Below are positions 25,300-36,255 of a stretch of DNA of 64,000 nucleotides, piece after piece. The notes under the pieces were generated by a model that did no database searches, had not been told where the DNA came from, and saw only the letters and a program-made list of their open reading frames with translations. Numbering within the stretch: position 1 is the first letter of the stretch; every line of letters begins with the position of its first letter. Origin of the DNA: JBFWUM01 sp050247255 (lineage in GTDB: Bacteria > Acidobacteriota > Vicinamibacteria > Vicinamibacterales > UBA2999); contig JBFWUM010000016.1 in NCBI GenBank assembly GCA_050247255.1, positions 17,169-81,168 of the forward strand. The letters run 5' to 3'. A program made the position numbers and the translations under genes.

Positions 25300-25318
25300 T
25301 TCCGGGAGGGCGGTGAGA

Positions 25319-25324
25319 TATGAT
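25319..25324 (+). promoter_or_regulatory. -10-like TATGAT before the VWA/amidotransferase gene
   Basis: TATGAT lies 23 nt before the TTG start at 25348. It would give a short leader containing CGAGG. It may be an internal promoter of the operon. Confidence 0.4.
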
Positions 25325-25347
25325 CACCCCCTTTTCGAGGTCACCCT

Positions 25348-27636
25348 TTGTTCGACGCCCTGTTCCAGGCACTCTTCAGTTACCGGCCGGTCGTGTTTCA
25401 GCAGGGGGAGTTCCGCTTCGACGTCACCGCCTCGTCGCTGGTGGCTGCCGTCATTGTCGGCGTCATCATGGCGGCGGCGATCTTCACCTACCGCACGGTC
25501 CGCGCGAAGGGTACGCTTCGCGATCGCATCATCCTGACCGGCCTGCGCATGGCCGCGCTGGCGCTGGTCCTCTTCTGCCTCTTCCGTCCCACGCTCATCG
25601 TCCGCGCCGCGGCCCCGCAGCAGAACGTCGTCGCCGTCCTGCTCGACGACTCGCGGTCGATGCAGATTCCCGACTGGAACGGCATGCCGCGCGGCGAGTA
25701 CCTGCGCCAGCAGTTCGGCGATCCGAACCAGCCGCTGCTGCGGGCGCTCTCGGACCGGTTCCTCGTCCGCGTGTTCCGCTTCTCGAACACCGCCGGCCGC
25801 CTCAACGCGGTCAACGAGCTGGGGTTCAACGGCTCGCAGACCAGGCTCGGCACCGCGCTCGAGGGCGCGCGGGAAGAGCTGGCCGGGTTGCCGGTGTCTG
25901 GCGTCATCCTGGTCAGCGACGGCGCCGACACCAGCGCCGACGCCCTGACCGACGCGCTGCTCGGCATGAAGGCCGAGAAGCTCCCCGTGTTCACCGTCGG
26001 CGTCGGCAGCACGCAGCTGACGAAGGACATCCAGATCGATCGGGTGAGCGTGCCGCGCAGCGCGCTCAAGGGCGCCTCGCTGCTCGTCGATGCGGTCATC
26101 ACGCATGCCGGTTACGCCAACCAGACCGTCCGCGTCGACGTCGAGGACGATGGGCGGATCGTCGGCAGCGAAGAGGTGCGGCTGCCGGGCGACGGCAGCC
26201 CGATCACCGTCCGCGTCCGCGCCATCGCCGAGGACCCCGGGCCGCGCGTGTTCCGCTTCCGCGTCGCGCCGCAGCCCGACGAGGTGGTGTCGCAGAACAA
26301 CCAGCGCGAGGCGCTGATCGACGTGCGCGACACGGTCGAGCGCATCCTCTACTTCGAGGGGGAGCCGCGCTTCGAGATGAAGTTCCTCAACCGCGCGGTG
26401 GTCGACGACAAGAACCTGCGCGTCGTCACGCTGCAGCGCACCGCCGACAACAAGTACCAGCGGCTGCAGGTCGACGGCCCGGAGGAGCTGGCCGGCGGCT
26501 TCCCCAAGACGCGGGAGGAGCTGTTCGCCTACAAGGGGCTGATCCTCGGCAGCACCGAGGCAGGGCTGTTCAGCGGCGACCAGCTGCAGATGATTGCCGA
26601 CTTCGTCGACACGCGCGGCGGCGGGCTGCTGATGCTCGGCGGGCCGCGCTCGTTCGGCGAGGGGGGCTACGGCGGGACCCCGGTGGCCGACGCGCTGCCG
26701 CTGGCGATCGATGCCAACACCCGCGCCGGCGAGCCGACGCTGTTCGCGCGGCTCAACCTCTCGCCGACGCGCGCCGGCCAGACCCACGCCGCCACGCAGA
26801 TCGCCTCGACCGAGGAGGCGTCGATGACGCGCTGGCGCGACCTGCCGCAGGTGACGGTCGTCAACGAGCCGCTCCCCGCCAAGCCGGGCGCCACGGTGCT
26901 GATCACCGGCGTCGACGATGGCAACCGCACGCACCCGGTGCTGGCGGCGCAGCAGTACGGGCGCGGCAAGTCGCTGGCGTTCCTGGCGCAGGACTCGTGG
27001 CAGTGGCAGATGCACGCCAGCGTCGCGCTCGAGGACATGACGCACGAGAACTTCTGGCGGCAGATGCTGCGCTGGCTGGTCGACGGCGTGCCGGCGACCG
27101 TCGAGGCGCGCACGACCGCCGAGCGCGTCGAGCCGGGTGAGGCGGTGACCGTCGAGGCGACCGTGGTCGACAAGGCGTTCGTCGAGCTCAACGACGCCGC
27201 GGTCGTCGCCCGGGTGACGCTGCCGAGCGGCGCGGTCACCGACGTGCCGATGCAGTGGACCGGGGAGCGCGACGGCCTCTATCGCGGCACGTTCGTCAGC
27301 AGCGAGAGCGGCGCCTACGACGTGCTGGTGGATGCGACGCGGGGCGGCGAGCCGATCGGCACCGGCGCGACGCACGTGCGCGCGGGGCCCGGGGACGCGG
27401 AGTACTTCGACCCGACCATGCACGAGGCCCCGCTGCAGCGGATTGCCGAGGAGACCGGCGGCCGCTTCTACACGCCGGAGACGGCGCAAGGGCTGGCCGA
27501 GGACGTGCGCTACGCCGGGCGCGGCGTGACGTCGGTGGAGGAGCGCGAGCTCTGGAACATGCCGATCATCCTGATCCTGCTGGTCGGGCTGGTCTGCGCG
27601 GAATGGGGATATCGCCGCGCGGTAGGGTTGTCGTAA
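25348..27636 (+). CDS. membrane protein with VWA and amidotransferase-like domains
   Basis: The 762-residue protein has two N-terminal membrane segments (about 25-50 and 60-80). A VWA domain follows with the metal-site motif LLDDSRSM (DxSxS). The middle has an amidotransferase-like stretch (DTRGGGLLMLGGPRSFGEGG), with beta-rich domains on either side. A last membrane helix lies near 740-757 (PIILILLVGLVCAEWGY). Layout and neighbours match the large VWA proteins of MoxR operons. No catalytic Cys is seen in the amidotransferase-like part, so binding rather than catalysis is likely. The start is a TTG. Confidence 0.82.
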   Translation: MFDALFQALFSYRPVVFQQGEFRFDVTASSLVAAVIVGVIMAAAIFTYRTVRAKGTLRDRIILTGLRMAALALVLFCLFRPTLIVRAAAPQQNVVAVLLDDSRSMQIPDWNGMPRGEYLRQQFGDPNQPLLRALSDRFLVRVFRFSNTAGRLNAVNELGFNGSQTRLGTALEGAREELAGLPVSGVILVSDGADTSADALTDALLGMKAEKLPVFTVGVGSTQLTKDIQIDRVSVPRSALKGASLLVDAVITHAGYANQTVRVDVEDDGRIVGSEEVRLPGDGSPITVRVRAIAEDPGPRVFRFRVAPQPDEVVSQNNQREALIDVRDTVERILYFEGEPRFEMKFLNRAVVDDKNLRVVTLQRTADNKYQRLQVDGPEELAGGFPKTREELFAYKGLILGSTEAGLFSGDQLQMIADFVDTRGGGLLMLGGPRSFGEGGYGGTPVADALPLAIDANTRAGEPTLFARLNLSPTRAGQTHAATQIASTEEASMTRWRDLPQVTVVNEPLPAKPGATVLITGVDDGNRTHPVLAAQQYGRGKSLAFLAQDSWQWQMHASVALEDMTHENFWRQMLRWLVDGVPATVEARTTAERVEPGEAVTVEATVVDKAFVELNDAAVVARVTLPSGAVTDVPMQWTGERDGLYRGTFVSSESGAYDVLVDATRGGEPIGTGATHVRAGPGDAEYFDPTMHEAPLQRIAEETGGRFYTPETAQGLAEDVRYAGRGVTSVEERELWNMPIILILLVGLVCAEWGYRRAVGLS

Positions 27637-28556
27637 TGCTCAAAGCCTTTCTCCTCGTCATCGTCGGCCTGGCCGGCGAGCCGGAACACGGCGACGCGTT
27701 CAACAAGTGGGGGTCGGCGCTCGCCGAGCAGGCGCCGAAGCTCGGGGTCGAGTCGGCCAACGTGATCTACCTCGGCGAGGCCGAGAGCCCGGTGAAGCCG
27801 GCGGCGCGCGCCACGCGCGTGGAAATCGAGAAGGCCATCGGCACGTTCGCCGCGGCGGCATCGCCCGAGGACGTGGTCTACATCGTGCTGATCGGGCACG
27901 GCAGCTTCGACGGCCGCGACGCCAAGATCAACCTGCCCGGTCCCGATCTGTCCGCCGGCGACTTCAACACGCTGCTGCGCAAGCTGCCGACGAAGCAGAC
28001 CGTGCTGGTCAATACCGCGAGCGCGAGCGGGCCGTTCGTCGAGACGCTCTCCGGCCCGGGCCGGACGATCATCACGGCGACGCGCAGCGGCTCGCAGAAC
28101 TACGCGACGATCTTTGGCGGCTACTTCGTCGACGCACTGACCACCGAGGCGGCCGACGCCGACAAGAACCGGCGCATCAGCATGCTCGAGGCGTTTCTCT
28201 ATGCCAGGGGGCAGGTCGCCGCCGCCTACGAGCGCGAAGGGCTGCTGGCCACCGAGCACGCGCTGCTCGACGACAACGGCGACAAGGAGGGGAGCCAGGA
28301 GCCGGCAGCCACCGCGGCCGACGGCAAGCTCGCGGCGTCGCTGTCGCTCGGCTCGACGGCGGATGCCGAGCTGCCGGCCGATCCGAAGCTACGCGCGCTC
28401 TATGTCGAGCGGCGCGACATGGAGCGCCGGGTCGAGTCGCTGCGGCTGCTCAAGGACAGCATGGATCCGGCAAAGTACACGGCCGAGCTGGAGAAGCTGG
28501 TGACGGCCCTGGCGCTCAAGACGCGCGAAATCCGCGCCGCGGAAGGACAACGATAA
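27636..28556 (+). CDS. C13/caspase-like protein with Ser in place of the catalytic Cys
   Basis: The 306-residue product begins with a probable signal segment (MLKAFLLVIVGLAG) and contains a clan-CD peptidase-like core. VVYIVLIGHGSFDG carries the His of the dyad (H88). The nucleophile strand reads LVNTASASGPF, aligning A-C-E-S-G of legumain-type peptidases with A128-S129-A130-S131-G132, so the Cys is replaced by Ser. The C-terminal third is helical, with RRDMERRVESLRLLKD. It is therefore probably a pseudo-peptidase or a changed enzyme. The ATG overlaps the VWA stop (TAATG). The alignment is by eye. Confidence 0.72.
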   Translation: MLKAFLLVIVGLAGEPEHGDAFNKWGSALAEQAPKLGVESANVIYLGEAESPVKPAARATRVEIEKAIGTFAAAASPEDVVYIVLIGHGSFDGRDAKINLPGPDLSAGDFNTLLRKLPTKQTVLVNTASASGPFVETLSGPGRTIITATRSGSQNYATIFGGYFVDALTTEAADADKNRRISMLEAFLYARGQVAAAYEREGLLATEHALLDDNGDKEGSQEPAATAADGKLAASLSLGSTADAELPADPKLRALYVERRDMERRVESLRLLKDSMDPAKYTAELEKLVTALALKTREIRAAEGQR

Positions 28557-28558
28557 CA

Positions 28559-29592
<1,034 letters not shown>

Positions 29593-29593
<1 letters not shown>

Positions 29594-30525
29594 TGAGCCT
29601 CACAGCAAGCCACGGGCAGTCGGCCATCCCGGGCGCCCGCTTCATGGACCCGGTGGTGCTGGCGCGCATCGGCAACCTGGAGCTGGTGGCGCGCGCGGTG
29701 TGCGACGGCTTCATCAACGGGCTGCACAAGGCGCCGTACTTCGGGGCGTCGGTGGACTTCGCCGAGCACCGCGGCTACGTCCCGGGCGACGACATCCGCC
29801 GCATGGACTGGCGGCTGTGGGCGCGCACCGACCGCTACTACATCAAGGAATACGAAGCCGAAACGAACATGAACTTCTCGGTGCTGCTCGACGTGTCGAA
29901 GTCGATGGACTACGGCAGCATCGGCATCACCAAGTTCGACTACGCGCGGATCCTGACGGCGTGCCTGACCAACCTGGTGCACCACCAGCGCGACCGCGTC
30001 GGCTTCGTCGCCTTCGACAGCGAAGTCGTGGAGCACGTCCCGCCGTCGGCCAAGCACATGGAGACGGTGCTGCACGTGCTCGATCGGCTGAAGCCGGGGC
30101 GGCCCGGCGGCGGCATGCGCGAGCCGCTGCACCGGCTGGCCGAATTCTTCGGCCGCCGCGGCGTGCTCGTCGTCATCTCCGACTTCTACGAGGAGCCGGA
30201 GGCGATTGTCGACGCCGTGACGCCGCTGCGCTTCCGCGGCAACGACCTGATCGTCTTCCACGTGCTCGACCCGGCCGAGCTCGACTTCGGGTTCAACGAC
30301 GCGCAGGCGTTCGAGGACCTCGAGAGCGGTGAACAGATGCCGGTCGTGCCGCAGTCGCTGCGCGCCGAGTACCAGTCGCTGGTCAAGGCGCATACCGACG
30401 CGCTGCAGCAGAAGTTCTCCGAGGTGCGCGTCGACTACGCGCTGCTCAACACGTCGCAGCCGCTCGACCACGCGCTGTTCCGGTTCCTCAACGGCCGCGC
30501 CCGCAAGATGAGGAACCGCCAGTGA
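29593..30525 (+). CDS. DUF58 (VWA-like) protein
   Basis: The 310-residue product is a DUF58 protein, the usual partner of MoxR. It shows HKAPYFGASVDFAEHRGYVPG, DDIRRMDWRLWARTDRYYIK, and a VWA-type metal motif LLDVSKSM (DxSxS), then VLVVISDFYEEPE. The GTG start overlaps the MoxR stop codon. No membrane segment is seen, so it acts on the cytoplasmic side. The stop overlaps the next start (GTGA). Confidence 0.93.
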
Positions 30526-32546
30526 GCTTCCTCGCGCCGCTGTTCTTCGTCGGCCTCGCGGCGCTGGCCATTCCCGTGCTGATTCACCTGATTCAGCGCG
30601 AGAAGAAGCAGATCCAGCACTTCCCGTCGCTGATGTTCATCCGCCGCGTGCCGTACAAGTCGGTGCAGCGGCGGCGCATCCACAACTGGCTGCTGCTGAT
30701 GGTGCGGCTGGCGGCGCTGCTGCTGATCGTGTTCGCCTTCGCGCGGCCGTTCTTCCGCAGCGGCGACGCGGCGACGCAGCCGGGCGAGGGCGCGCGCGAA
30801 GTGGTCGTGCTGCTCGACCAGAGCTACAGCATGGCCTACGGCGACCGCTGGGACCGGGCGCGGCAGGCGGCGCGCGACGCGCTCAACGCCGTCGGCGCGT
30901 CCGACCGCGCCTCGGTCGTGCTGTTCTCGTCGAACGCCGAGATCGCCGTCCGCTCCACCGCGGAGAAGGCGCGGCTGCTGGCGGCGGTCCCGGACGAGGG
31001 GCCGAGCGCCGGCGCCACGCGGTATGCCCCGGCGCTCAAGGTGGCCGGCAGCATCCTGGCCGAGTCGCCGCTGCCGCGGAAGGAAGCGATCCTGATCAGC
31101 GACTTCCAGCGTGGCGGCTGGCGCGGCGAGGAGGGTTCGCGCCTGCCGCTGGGCGCCGAGCTGACGCCGGTCAGCGTCGGCGGCCCGGCCACCGAGCCGA
31201 ACATCGCGGTCACGTCCGTCTCGCTCGCCCGCTCCCCGTTCGAGAACCAGGAACGCGTCACCGTGACCGCGGCAGTGGTCAACCGCGCCGACCAGCCGGT
31301 GAACGGCGGGACGCTGGCGCTCGAGATCGACGGGCGCGCCGTGCAGACGCAGCCGCTGACGATCGCCGAACAAGGGTCGGCGTCGGTCGCCTTCGAGCCG
31401 CTGACGGTCACCGGCCGTAACATGCGCGGCACCGTGCGGGTGACGTCCGACGCGCTGCCGGCAGATAACAGCTTCAATTTCGTCGTCTCGCCCTCGGTGC
31501 CGGTCCGCGTGGTCGCGCTGTCGGGCACCTCGGCGGCGGGCCTCTATTTGAACCGCGCGCTGGCGATCGGCGAAGCGCCGCGGTTCGAGGTGGAGCAGCG
31601 GCAGGCCGACACGCTGTCGGATGCAGACCTGCAGCGCGCATCGGTCGTGTTCTTGAACGACGTGCCGGTGGGCGCGGCGCTCGGCCGCCGTCTGGCGCGC
31701 TGGGTGGAGGCGGGCGGCGGGCTGTTCGTGGCCACCGGTCCGCGTGCAACCTGGCCGTCGGACGTCGATCTGCTGCCGGCAGCGATCGGCAACCCCGCCG
31801 ATCGCTCGCGCGAAGCGGCGCGCGTGGGCGGCCTGGAGTTCGGCCACCCGGTGTTCGAAGTGTTCCGCGCGCCGCGCAGCGGCGACTTCTCCTCGGCCCG
31901 CATCTACGGCTACCGCTCGGTCGAGGCGGCGCAAGGCGCGCAGGTGCTGGCGCGCTATGACACCGGGGCGCCGGCGGTGCTGGATCGCCGTATCGGTACC
32001 GGCCGCGTGGTCATGTGGACCTCCACGCTCGACCTGGCGTGGGGCGACCTGCCGCTCAAGCCGGTGTTCCTGCCGTTCATCCACCGGTCGATCCGCTACC
32101 TTGCCGACTACCGCGAGCCGGCGCCGTGGCTCACCGTCGGCAACGTCCTCGACCCGGCGCAGGCCGGCGTCGCCGCCGCCCGCGTGGCGGTGAGCCCGTC
32201 CGGACAGCGGCTGCCCGTTGGCGAGGAGGGGGGCGAGGTGCTCGAGCTCAGGGAGCAGGGGTTCTACGAGCTGCGGACCGAGGCGGGTCAGGCCGGCGAT
32301 GCCAGCATGCTCGTGGTCGCCAGCAACGTCGATCCGGCCGAGTCGGACCTGACGCCGCTCGACCCGAAGGAAATCGTCGTGGCGTCGGTCGGCACGGCGG
32401 CCGAAGGCGGCGCGGCGGCGGCCGGGGTGCCGCTGACGCCGGAAGCCCAGGAGCGGTCGCAGCGGCTCTGGTGGTGGGTCCTGCTGGCCGGGATCATGCT
32501 GCTCGGTGTGGACACCCTGCTCTCGAACCGGTTATCAAAAGCTTAA
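30522..32546 (+). CDS. BatA-like membrane protein with VWA domain
   Basis: The 674-residue protein has the BatA N-terminal pair of helices (LAPLFFVGLAALAIPVLIHL and WLLLMVRLAALLLIVFAFAR). A VWA domain with LLDQSYSM (DxSxS) follows, then a CARDB-like beta region, a second Rossmann-like part (WVEAGGGLFVATGPRATWP), and a C-terminal helix (WWWVLLAGIMLLGVDTLL). Such proteins are large periplasm-facing partners in MoxR/Bat operons. It overlaps DUF58 by 4 bp. A possible -10 (TATCCT at 32569) lies downstream, before the DUF4175-like gene. Confidence 0.87.
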   Translation: MSFLAPLFFVGLAALAIPVLIHLIQREKKQIQHFPSLMFIRRVPYKSVQRRRIHNWLLLMVRLAALLLIVFAFARPFFRSGDAATQPGEGAREVVVLLDQSYSMAYGDRWDRARQAARDALNAVGASDRASVVLFSSNAEIAVRSTAEKARLLAAVPDEGPSAGATRYAPALKVAGSILAESPLPRKEAILISDFQRGGWRGEEGSRLPLGAELTPVSVGGPATEPNIAVTSVSLARSPFENQERVTVTAAVVNRADQPVNGGTLALEIDGRAVQTQPLTIAEQGSASVAFEPLTVTGRNMRGTVRVTSDALPADNSFNFVVSPSVPVRVVALSGTSAAGLYLNRALAIGEAPRFEVEQRQADTLSDADLQRASVVFLNDVPVGAALGRRLARWVEAGGGLFVATGPRATWPSDVDLLPAAIGNPADRSREAARVGGLEFGHPVFEVFRAPRSGDFSSARIYGYRSVEAAQGAQVLARYDTGAPAVLDRRIGTGRVVMWTSTLDLAWGDLPLKPVFLPFIHRSIRYLADYREPAPWLTVGNVLDPAQAGVAAARVAVSPSGQRLPVGEEGGEVLELREQGFYELRTEAGQAGDASMLVVASNVDPAESDLTPLDPKEIVVASVGTAAEGGAAAAGVPLTPEAQERSQRLWWWVLLAGIMLLGVDTLLSNRLSKA

Positions 32547-32610
32547 CAACCGGGCCGGGAGCTGCGGGTATCCTCTTGGGTAGCTTCGAATTACGAGACG
32601 AGGGACGCTG

Positions 32611-35600
32611 ATGCTCGAGTACCTACGCCACCGTTCGAACACGCCCACCGATCTGCTCGAGATCATCAAGTACGTGCGCGGCCGCTGGCGGATGAAGCTC
32701 GCCGTGCGCGGCATCCTGACGGTCCTCTTCATCGCGCTGGCGGTCTTCTTCGTCGCGGCGTTCGGGCTCCAGTGGGCGCGCTTCAGCGGCCCGTCGATTA
32801 TCGCGGCGCGCGTCGGGTTGCTGGCGGTCCTGGCCGGCTCGGTCTATGTCTTCCTCATCCGCCCGCTCCGCCGCCGCGTCACCGACGAGCAGGTCGCCCT
32901 GTATCTCGAGGAGCACGAACCGTCGCTGCAGGCGACGCTCGTGTCGGCCGTCGAAGCGAGCAAGGCCGGACGTTCCTGGGAGTCGACGGCGCTGGTCCGC
33001 CGGCTGGTCGAGCAGGCGGTCGAGCGCTGCGTGGAAGTGGATGCGGCGCGGCGCGTCGAGCGCCTGCCGCTCCGCCGCTACGCCGCGGCGCTCGGCACGA
33101 TCGCCGTGGCGGCCGTGCTGCTCGTCCTGCTCGGTCCCGCGTTCCTGCGCAGCGCGCTGTCGGCGATCCTGCTCGTGCAGCGGTCGGTCGAAGCGGCGGC
33201 GCCATACCGCATCCAGGTCACCCCCGGCGACGTCAACGTGCCCAAGGGGGCCGACCAGACGATCAGCGCCCGGCTCGTCGGCTTCGACTCGGCCGACGCC
33301 ACGCTGATGGTGCGCAAGAACCCGACGGCGGCCTTCGAGGCCATGCCGCTCGTCCGCAACGACGACGGCAGCTACGAGGGGCTGCTGTTTGCCGTGTCGG
33401 AGCCGGTCGAGTACTTCGTGCAGGCGGAAGGGGTGCAGTCGCCGACCTACAAGCTGACGGTCGTCGACATGCCCTACGCGCAGCGCATCGAGCTCGAGTA
33501 CGTGTTCCCGGCCTACACCGGCCTCGAGCCGCAGAAGATCGAGGACGGCGGCGACATTGCCGTGCTCGCCGGCACCGAGGTCCGCATGCGGGTGTTCCCG
33601 ACCATGCCGACCAACGCGGCGGCGCTGGCGCTCGAGGGGCAGGAGCCGATCGCGCTCGGCGCCGCCGATGCCGACGGCGCGCTCGGCGCCACCTTCACGG
33701 TGTCGAAGGACGGCTTCTACCAGATCGAGATGACGGCGCCGACCGGCGAGACGATGGCGGCGTCGCCGAAGTACACCATCGACATCCTGTCCGACCAGCA
33801 GCCGACGGTGTCGTTCTCGCGCCCGGGTCGCGACACGGCGGCGTCGGCCATCGAGGAGGTCTTCCTCGAGGCGACGGCGCAGGACGACTTCGGCATCCGC
33901 GACCTCGAGCTCGTCTACTCGGTCAACGGCGGCGACGAGAAGACCGTCAAGCTGTTCGGCGGCGCCGGGCGCCGCCTCGCGGAGGTAACCGCCGGCCACA
34001 CGCTCTACCTCGAGGAGCTCGGCGTGCAGCCGGGCGACGCCGTGTCGTACTACGCGCGCGCCCTCGACAACAGCGGCAACCGCCAGCCGGTGTCGAGCGA
34101 CCTGTATTTCCTCCGCGTGCGGCCGTTCAAGCAGGACTTCCGCGAAGCGATGTCCGGCGGGGGCGGCGGCGGGGGCGGCGGCCAGGGACAGCAGCAGGTG
34201 GACGCGCTGTCCGAGCAGCAGCGGCAGGTGATTGCCGCGACCTTCAACGTGCAGCGCGATCGCCGCGCCTTCACCGCCGAGAAGCTGCGCGAGAACAGCA
34301 CCGTCGTCGGCCTGTCGCAGTCGCGGCTGCGCGAGCAGGTCGAAGGGCTGATGACGCGCATGAACAGCCAGCTGGTGCAGCAGGACCCGGCGTTCCAGAA
34401 GATCGCCGAGATGCTGCCGCAGGCGATCGAGGCGATGCGCGAAGCGGAAGCCGAGCTGGCGAAGACCGCGCCCGACAAGGCGCTGCCCGCCGAGCACCGC
34501 GCGCTGGCGATCCTGCAGAAGGCGGAAGAGGAGTACCAGACGCAGGTCAGCGTGCAGCGCGGCGGCGGTGGCGGCGGGGGCGGCGGCGGTTCGCAGCAGC
34601 AGCAGGAGCTGGCCGACATCTTCGAGCAGGAGCTCGATCGCATGGCCAGCCGCTACGAGACGGCGGACCGCGCCCAGCAGGAAAGCACCGATCGCCAGGT
34701 GGACGAGCTGCTCGAGAAGCTGCGCGAGCTGGCGCGGCGCCAGCAGCAGGAGGCCGAGCGGCAGCGCCGGGCCCTGCAGCAGGCCGGGTCCTCCGGTGGG
34801 TCGTCGAGTGGCGGCGCCAGCGCGGCGCAGCAGCGCGCGCTCGCCGAGCAGGCCGAGGAAGCGGCGCGCCAGCTCGAACGGCTGTCGCGCGAAGAGAACC
34901 GGCCGGACCTGGCCGAGGCGGCGCGGCAGATGCGCGAAGCGGCCGACGCCATGCGCCGGGCGGCGGCGGGCGGCGACGCCCAGGCGTCAGCGCAGGCGCA
35001 GCGGGCCGCCGAGCGCCTGCAGGAAACGCAGCGGCGCCTGCAGGGCGACCTGTCGGCGCGCGCCCAGCGCGACATCCAGGACGCGCAGCGGATGGCCGAC
35101 GACATTGCCCGCCGCCAGCAGGAGGTTGCCGACGACGTGCGCAACCTGGCCAACGCCGGGGCGCAGCGCGGGCAGGAAGCGCGCCGGATCAACCAGGAAA
35201 AAGACGAGCTCGAAGCGCGCCTCGGCGAGCTGGAATCGCGCCTCGACCAGGCGGCGCGCGAGGCCAGCCGGCAGGAGCGCGAAGCGTCGCAGAAGCTGGG
35301 CGAGGCGGCCAGCGCGATTCGCGACAACCGCCTGCGCGACAAGATCCGCTATTCGAAGGCGCTCGTGAGCCGCGGCTTCTCGCCCGACTCGCTGCAGGCC
35401 AACGAGAACGACATCGCCGGCGGCATCGACGAAATGCGCGAGGCCCTCGGCGAGGCGCAGCAGGCGCTCGGCACCGGCGAGAACGGCGACCAGCGTGACG
35501 ATGCGGTCGATCGCGCCCGGCGGCTGGCGCGGGCGATGGAGTCGATGCAGGAGCGCACGCGCGAGCGCGCGCAGCAGGGACAGCGCGGCCAGGGGCAGGA

Positions 35601-36255
35601 CGGACAGCAGGCCCAGGGCCAGCAGCAGAACGGGCAGGGTGAGCCGGGCCAGGAAGGCCAGCAGGGGCAGCAGGCCGGCTCGCAGGGCGCCCAGGGTCAG
35701 CAGGGCCAGCAGGGCCAGCAGGCGGGCCAGGGCCAGCAGGGCGGCCAGGGACAGCAGGGCCAGGGTCAGAACGCCCAGGGGCAGAACGGTCAGGCCGGCC
35801 AGGGCGGACAGATGGCCGGCGGGCTGAACAACGGCTTCGGCGGCGGCCAGTTCACCAACAACGGCGGCTACGGCATTGGCAACCGCTTCGGCCTCAACGG
35901 CCGGCTGACACCCGAGGACATCCGCCAGCTCCAGTCTGAAATGCGCCAGTGGAGCGGCGAGCTGAACGAGCTGCGCGGCATGCTCCGCGCCGAGAACATC
36001 GATCCGAGTGAGCTGGATGCGCTGATGCGCGCGTTCCGCCAGCTCGAGGACCAGCGCGTCTACCAGGACGTCGCCGAACTGCAGCGGCTGCAGGCGTTCG
36101 TGGCCGAGGGACTGAAGCGCTTCGAGTTCAACCTGCGGCGCCAGGTGCAGGACACCGAGAACGCCGTCGTCCTGACCGGCACCGATGAAGTGCCGGAGGA
36201 GTTCCGCCGGCTGGTCGAGCAGTACTACCGATCGCTCTCACGAGGAGGGCGGTGA
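32611..36255 (+). CDS. giant DUF4175-like membrane protein with coiled coils and Q/G repeats
   Basis: The 1214-residue product has three N-terminal membrane segments (about 33-52, 60-82, 158-182). A beta-rich extracytoplasmic region follows, to about 510. A helical part rich in Gln, Glu, Arg and Ala (about 530-980, predicted coiled coil) contains two poly-Gly linkers (about 515-525 and 650-660). A Gln/Gly repeat block (about 984-1075) and a conserved helical C-terminus (LTPEDIRQLQSEMRQWSGEL) complete it. DUF4175-like proteins are found in MoxR operons of several phyla, with unknown function. It overlaps the third DUF4159 gene by 4 bp. Confidence 0.83.
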   Translation: MLEYLRHRSNTPTDLLEIIKYVRGRWRMKLAVRGILTVLFIALAVFFVAAFGLQWARFSGPSIIAARVGLLAVLAGSVYVFLIRPLRRRVTDEQVALYLEEHEPSLQATLVSAVEASKAGRSWESTALVRRLVEQAVERCVEVDAARRVERLPLRRYAAALGTIAVAAVLLVLLGPAFLRSALSAILLVQRSVEAAAPYRIQVTPGDVNVPKGADQTISARLVGFDSADATLMVRKNPTAAFEAMPLVRNDDGSYEGLLFAVSEPVEYFVQAEGVQSPTYKLTVVDMPYAQRIELEYVFPAYTGLEPQKIEDGGDIAVLAGTEVRMRVFPTMPTNAAALALEGQEPIALGAADADGALGATFTVSKDGFYQIEMTAPTGETMAASPKYTIDILSDQQPTVSFSRPGRDTAASAIEEVFLEATAQDDFGIRDLELVYSVNGGDEKTVKLFGGAGRRLAEVTAGHTLYLEELGVQPGDAVSYYARALDNSGNRQPVSSDLYFLRVRPFKQDFREAMSGGGGGGGGGQGQQQVDALSEQQRQVIAATFNVQRDRRAFTAEKLRENSTVVGLSQSRLREQVEGLMTRMNSQLVQQDPAFQKIAEMLPQAIEAMREAEAELAKTAPDKALPAEHRALAILQKAEEEYQTQVSVQRGGGGGGGGGGSQQQQELADIFEQELDRMASRYETADRAQQESTDRQVDELLEKLRELARRQQQEAERQRRALQQAGSSGGSSSGGASAAQQRALAEQAEEAARQLERLSREENRPDLAEAARQMREAADAMRRAAAGGDAQASAQAQRAAERLQETQRRLQGDLSARAQRDIQDAQRMADDIARRQQEVADDVRNLANAGAQRGQEARRINQEKDELEARLGELESRLDQAAREASRQEREASQKLGEAASAIRDNRLRDKIRYSKALVSRGFSPDSLQANENDIAGGIDEMREALGEAQQALGTGENGDQRDDAVDRARRLARAMESMQERTRERAQQGQRGQGQDGQQAQGQQQNGQGEPGQEGQQGQQAGSQGAQGQQGQQGQQAGQGQQGGQGQQGQGQNAQGQNGQAGQGGQMAGGLNNGFGGGQFTNNGGYGIGNRFGLNGRLTPEDIRQLQSEMRQWSGELNELRGMLRAENIDPSELDALMRAFRQLEDQRVYQDVAELQRLQAFVAEGLKRFEFNLRRQVQDTENAVVLTGTDEVPEEFRRLVEQYYRSLSRGGR
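35570..35820. repeat. in-gene CAGGGCCAGCAGGGC repeat coding for Q/G-rich segment
   Basis: About 250 bp of imperfect repeats of GGCCAGCAG / GGCCAGGGA words code for QGQQGQQAGQ-type sequence. Copy number is likely to vary between strains and to trouble assembly. Confidence 0.8.

Noticed and set aside
30435..32084. A 549-codon minus-strand frame opposite the BatA-like gene
   Set aside because: No domain, biased composition, and fully inside a gene with clear VWA and membrane motifs.
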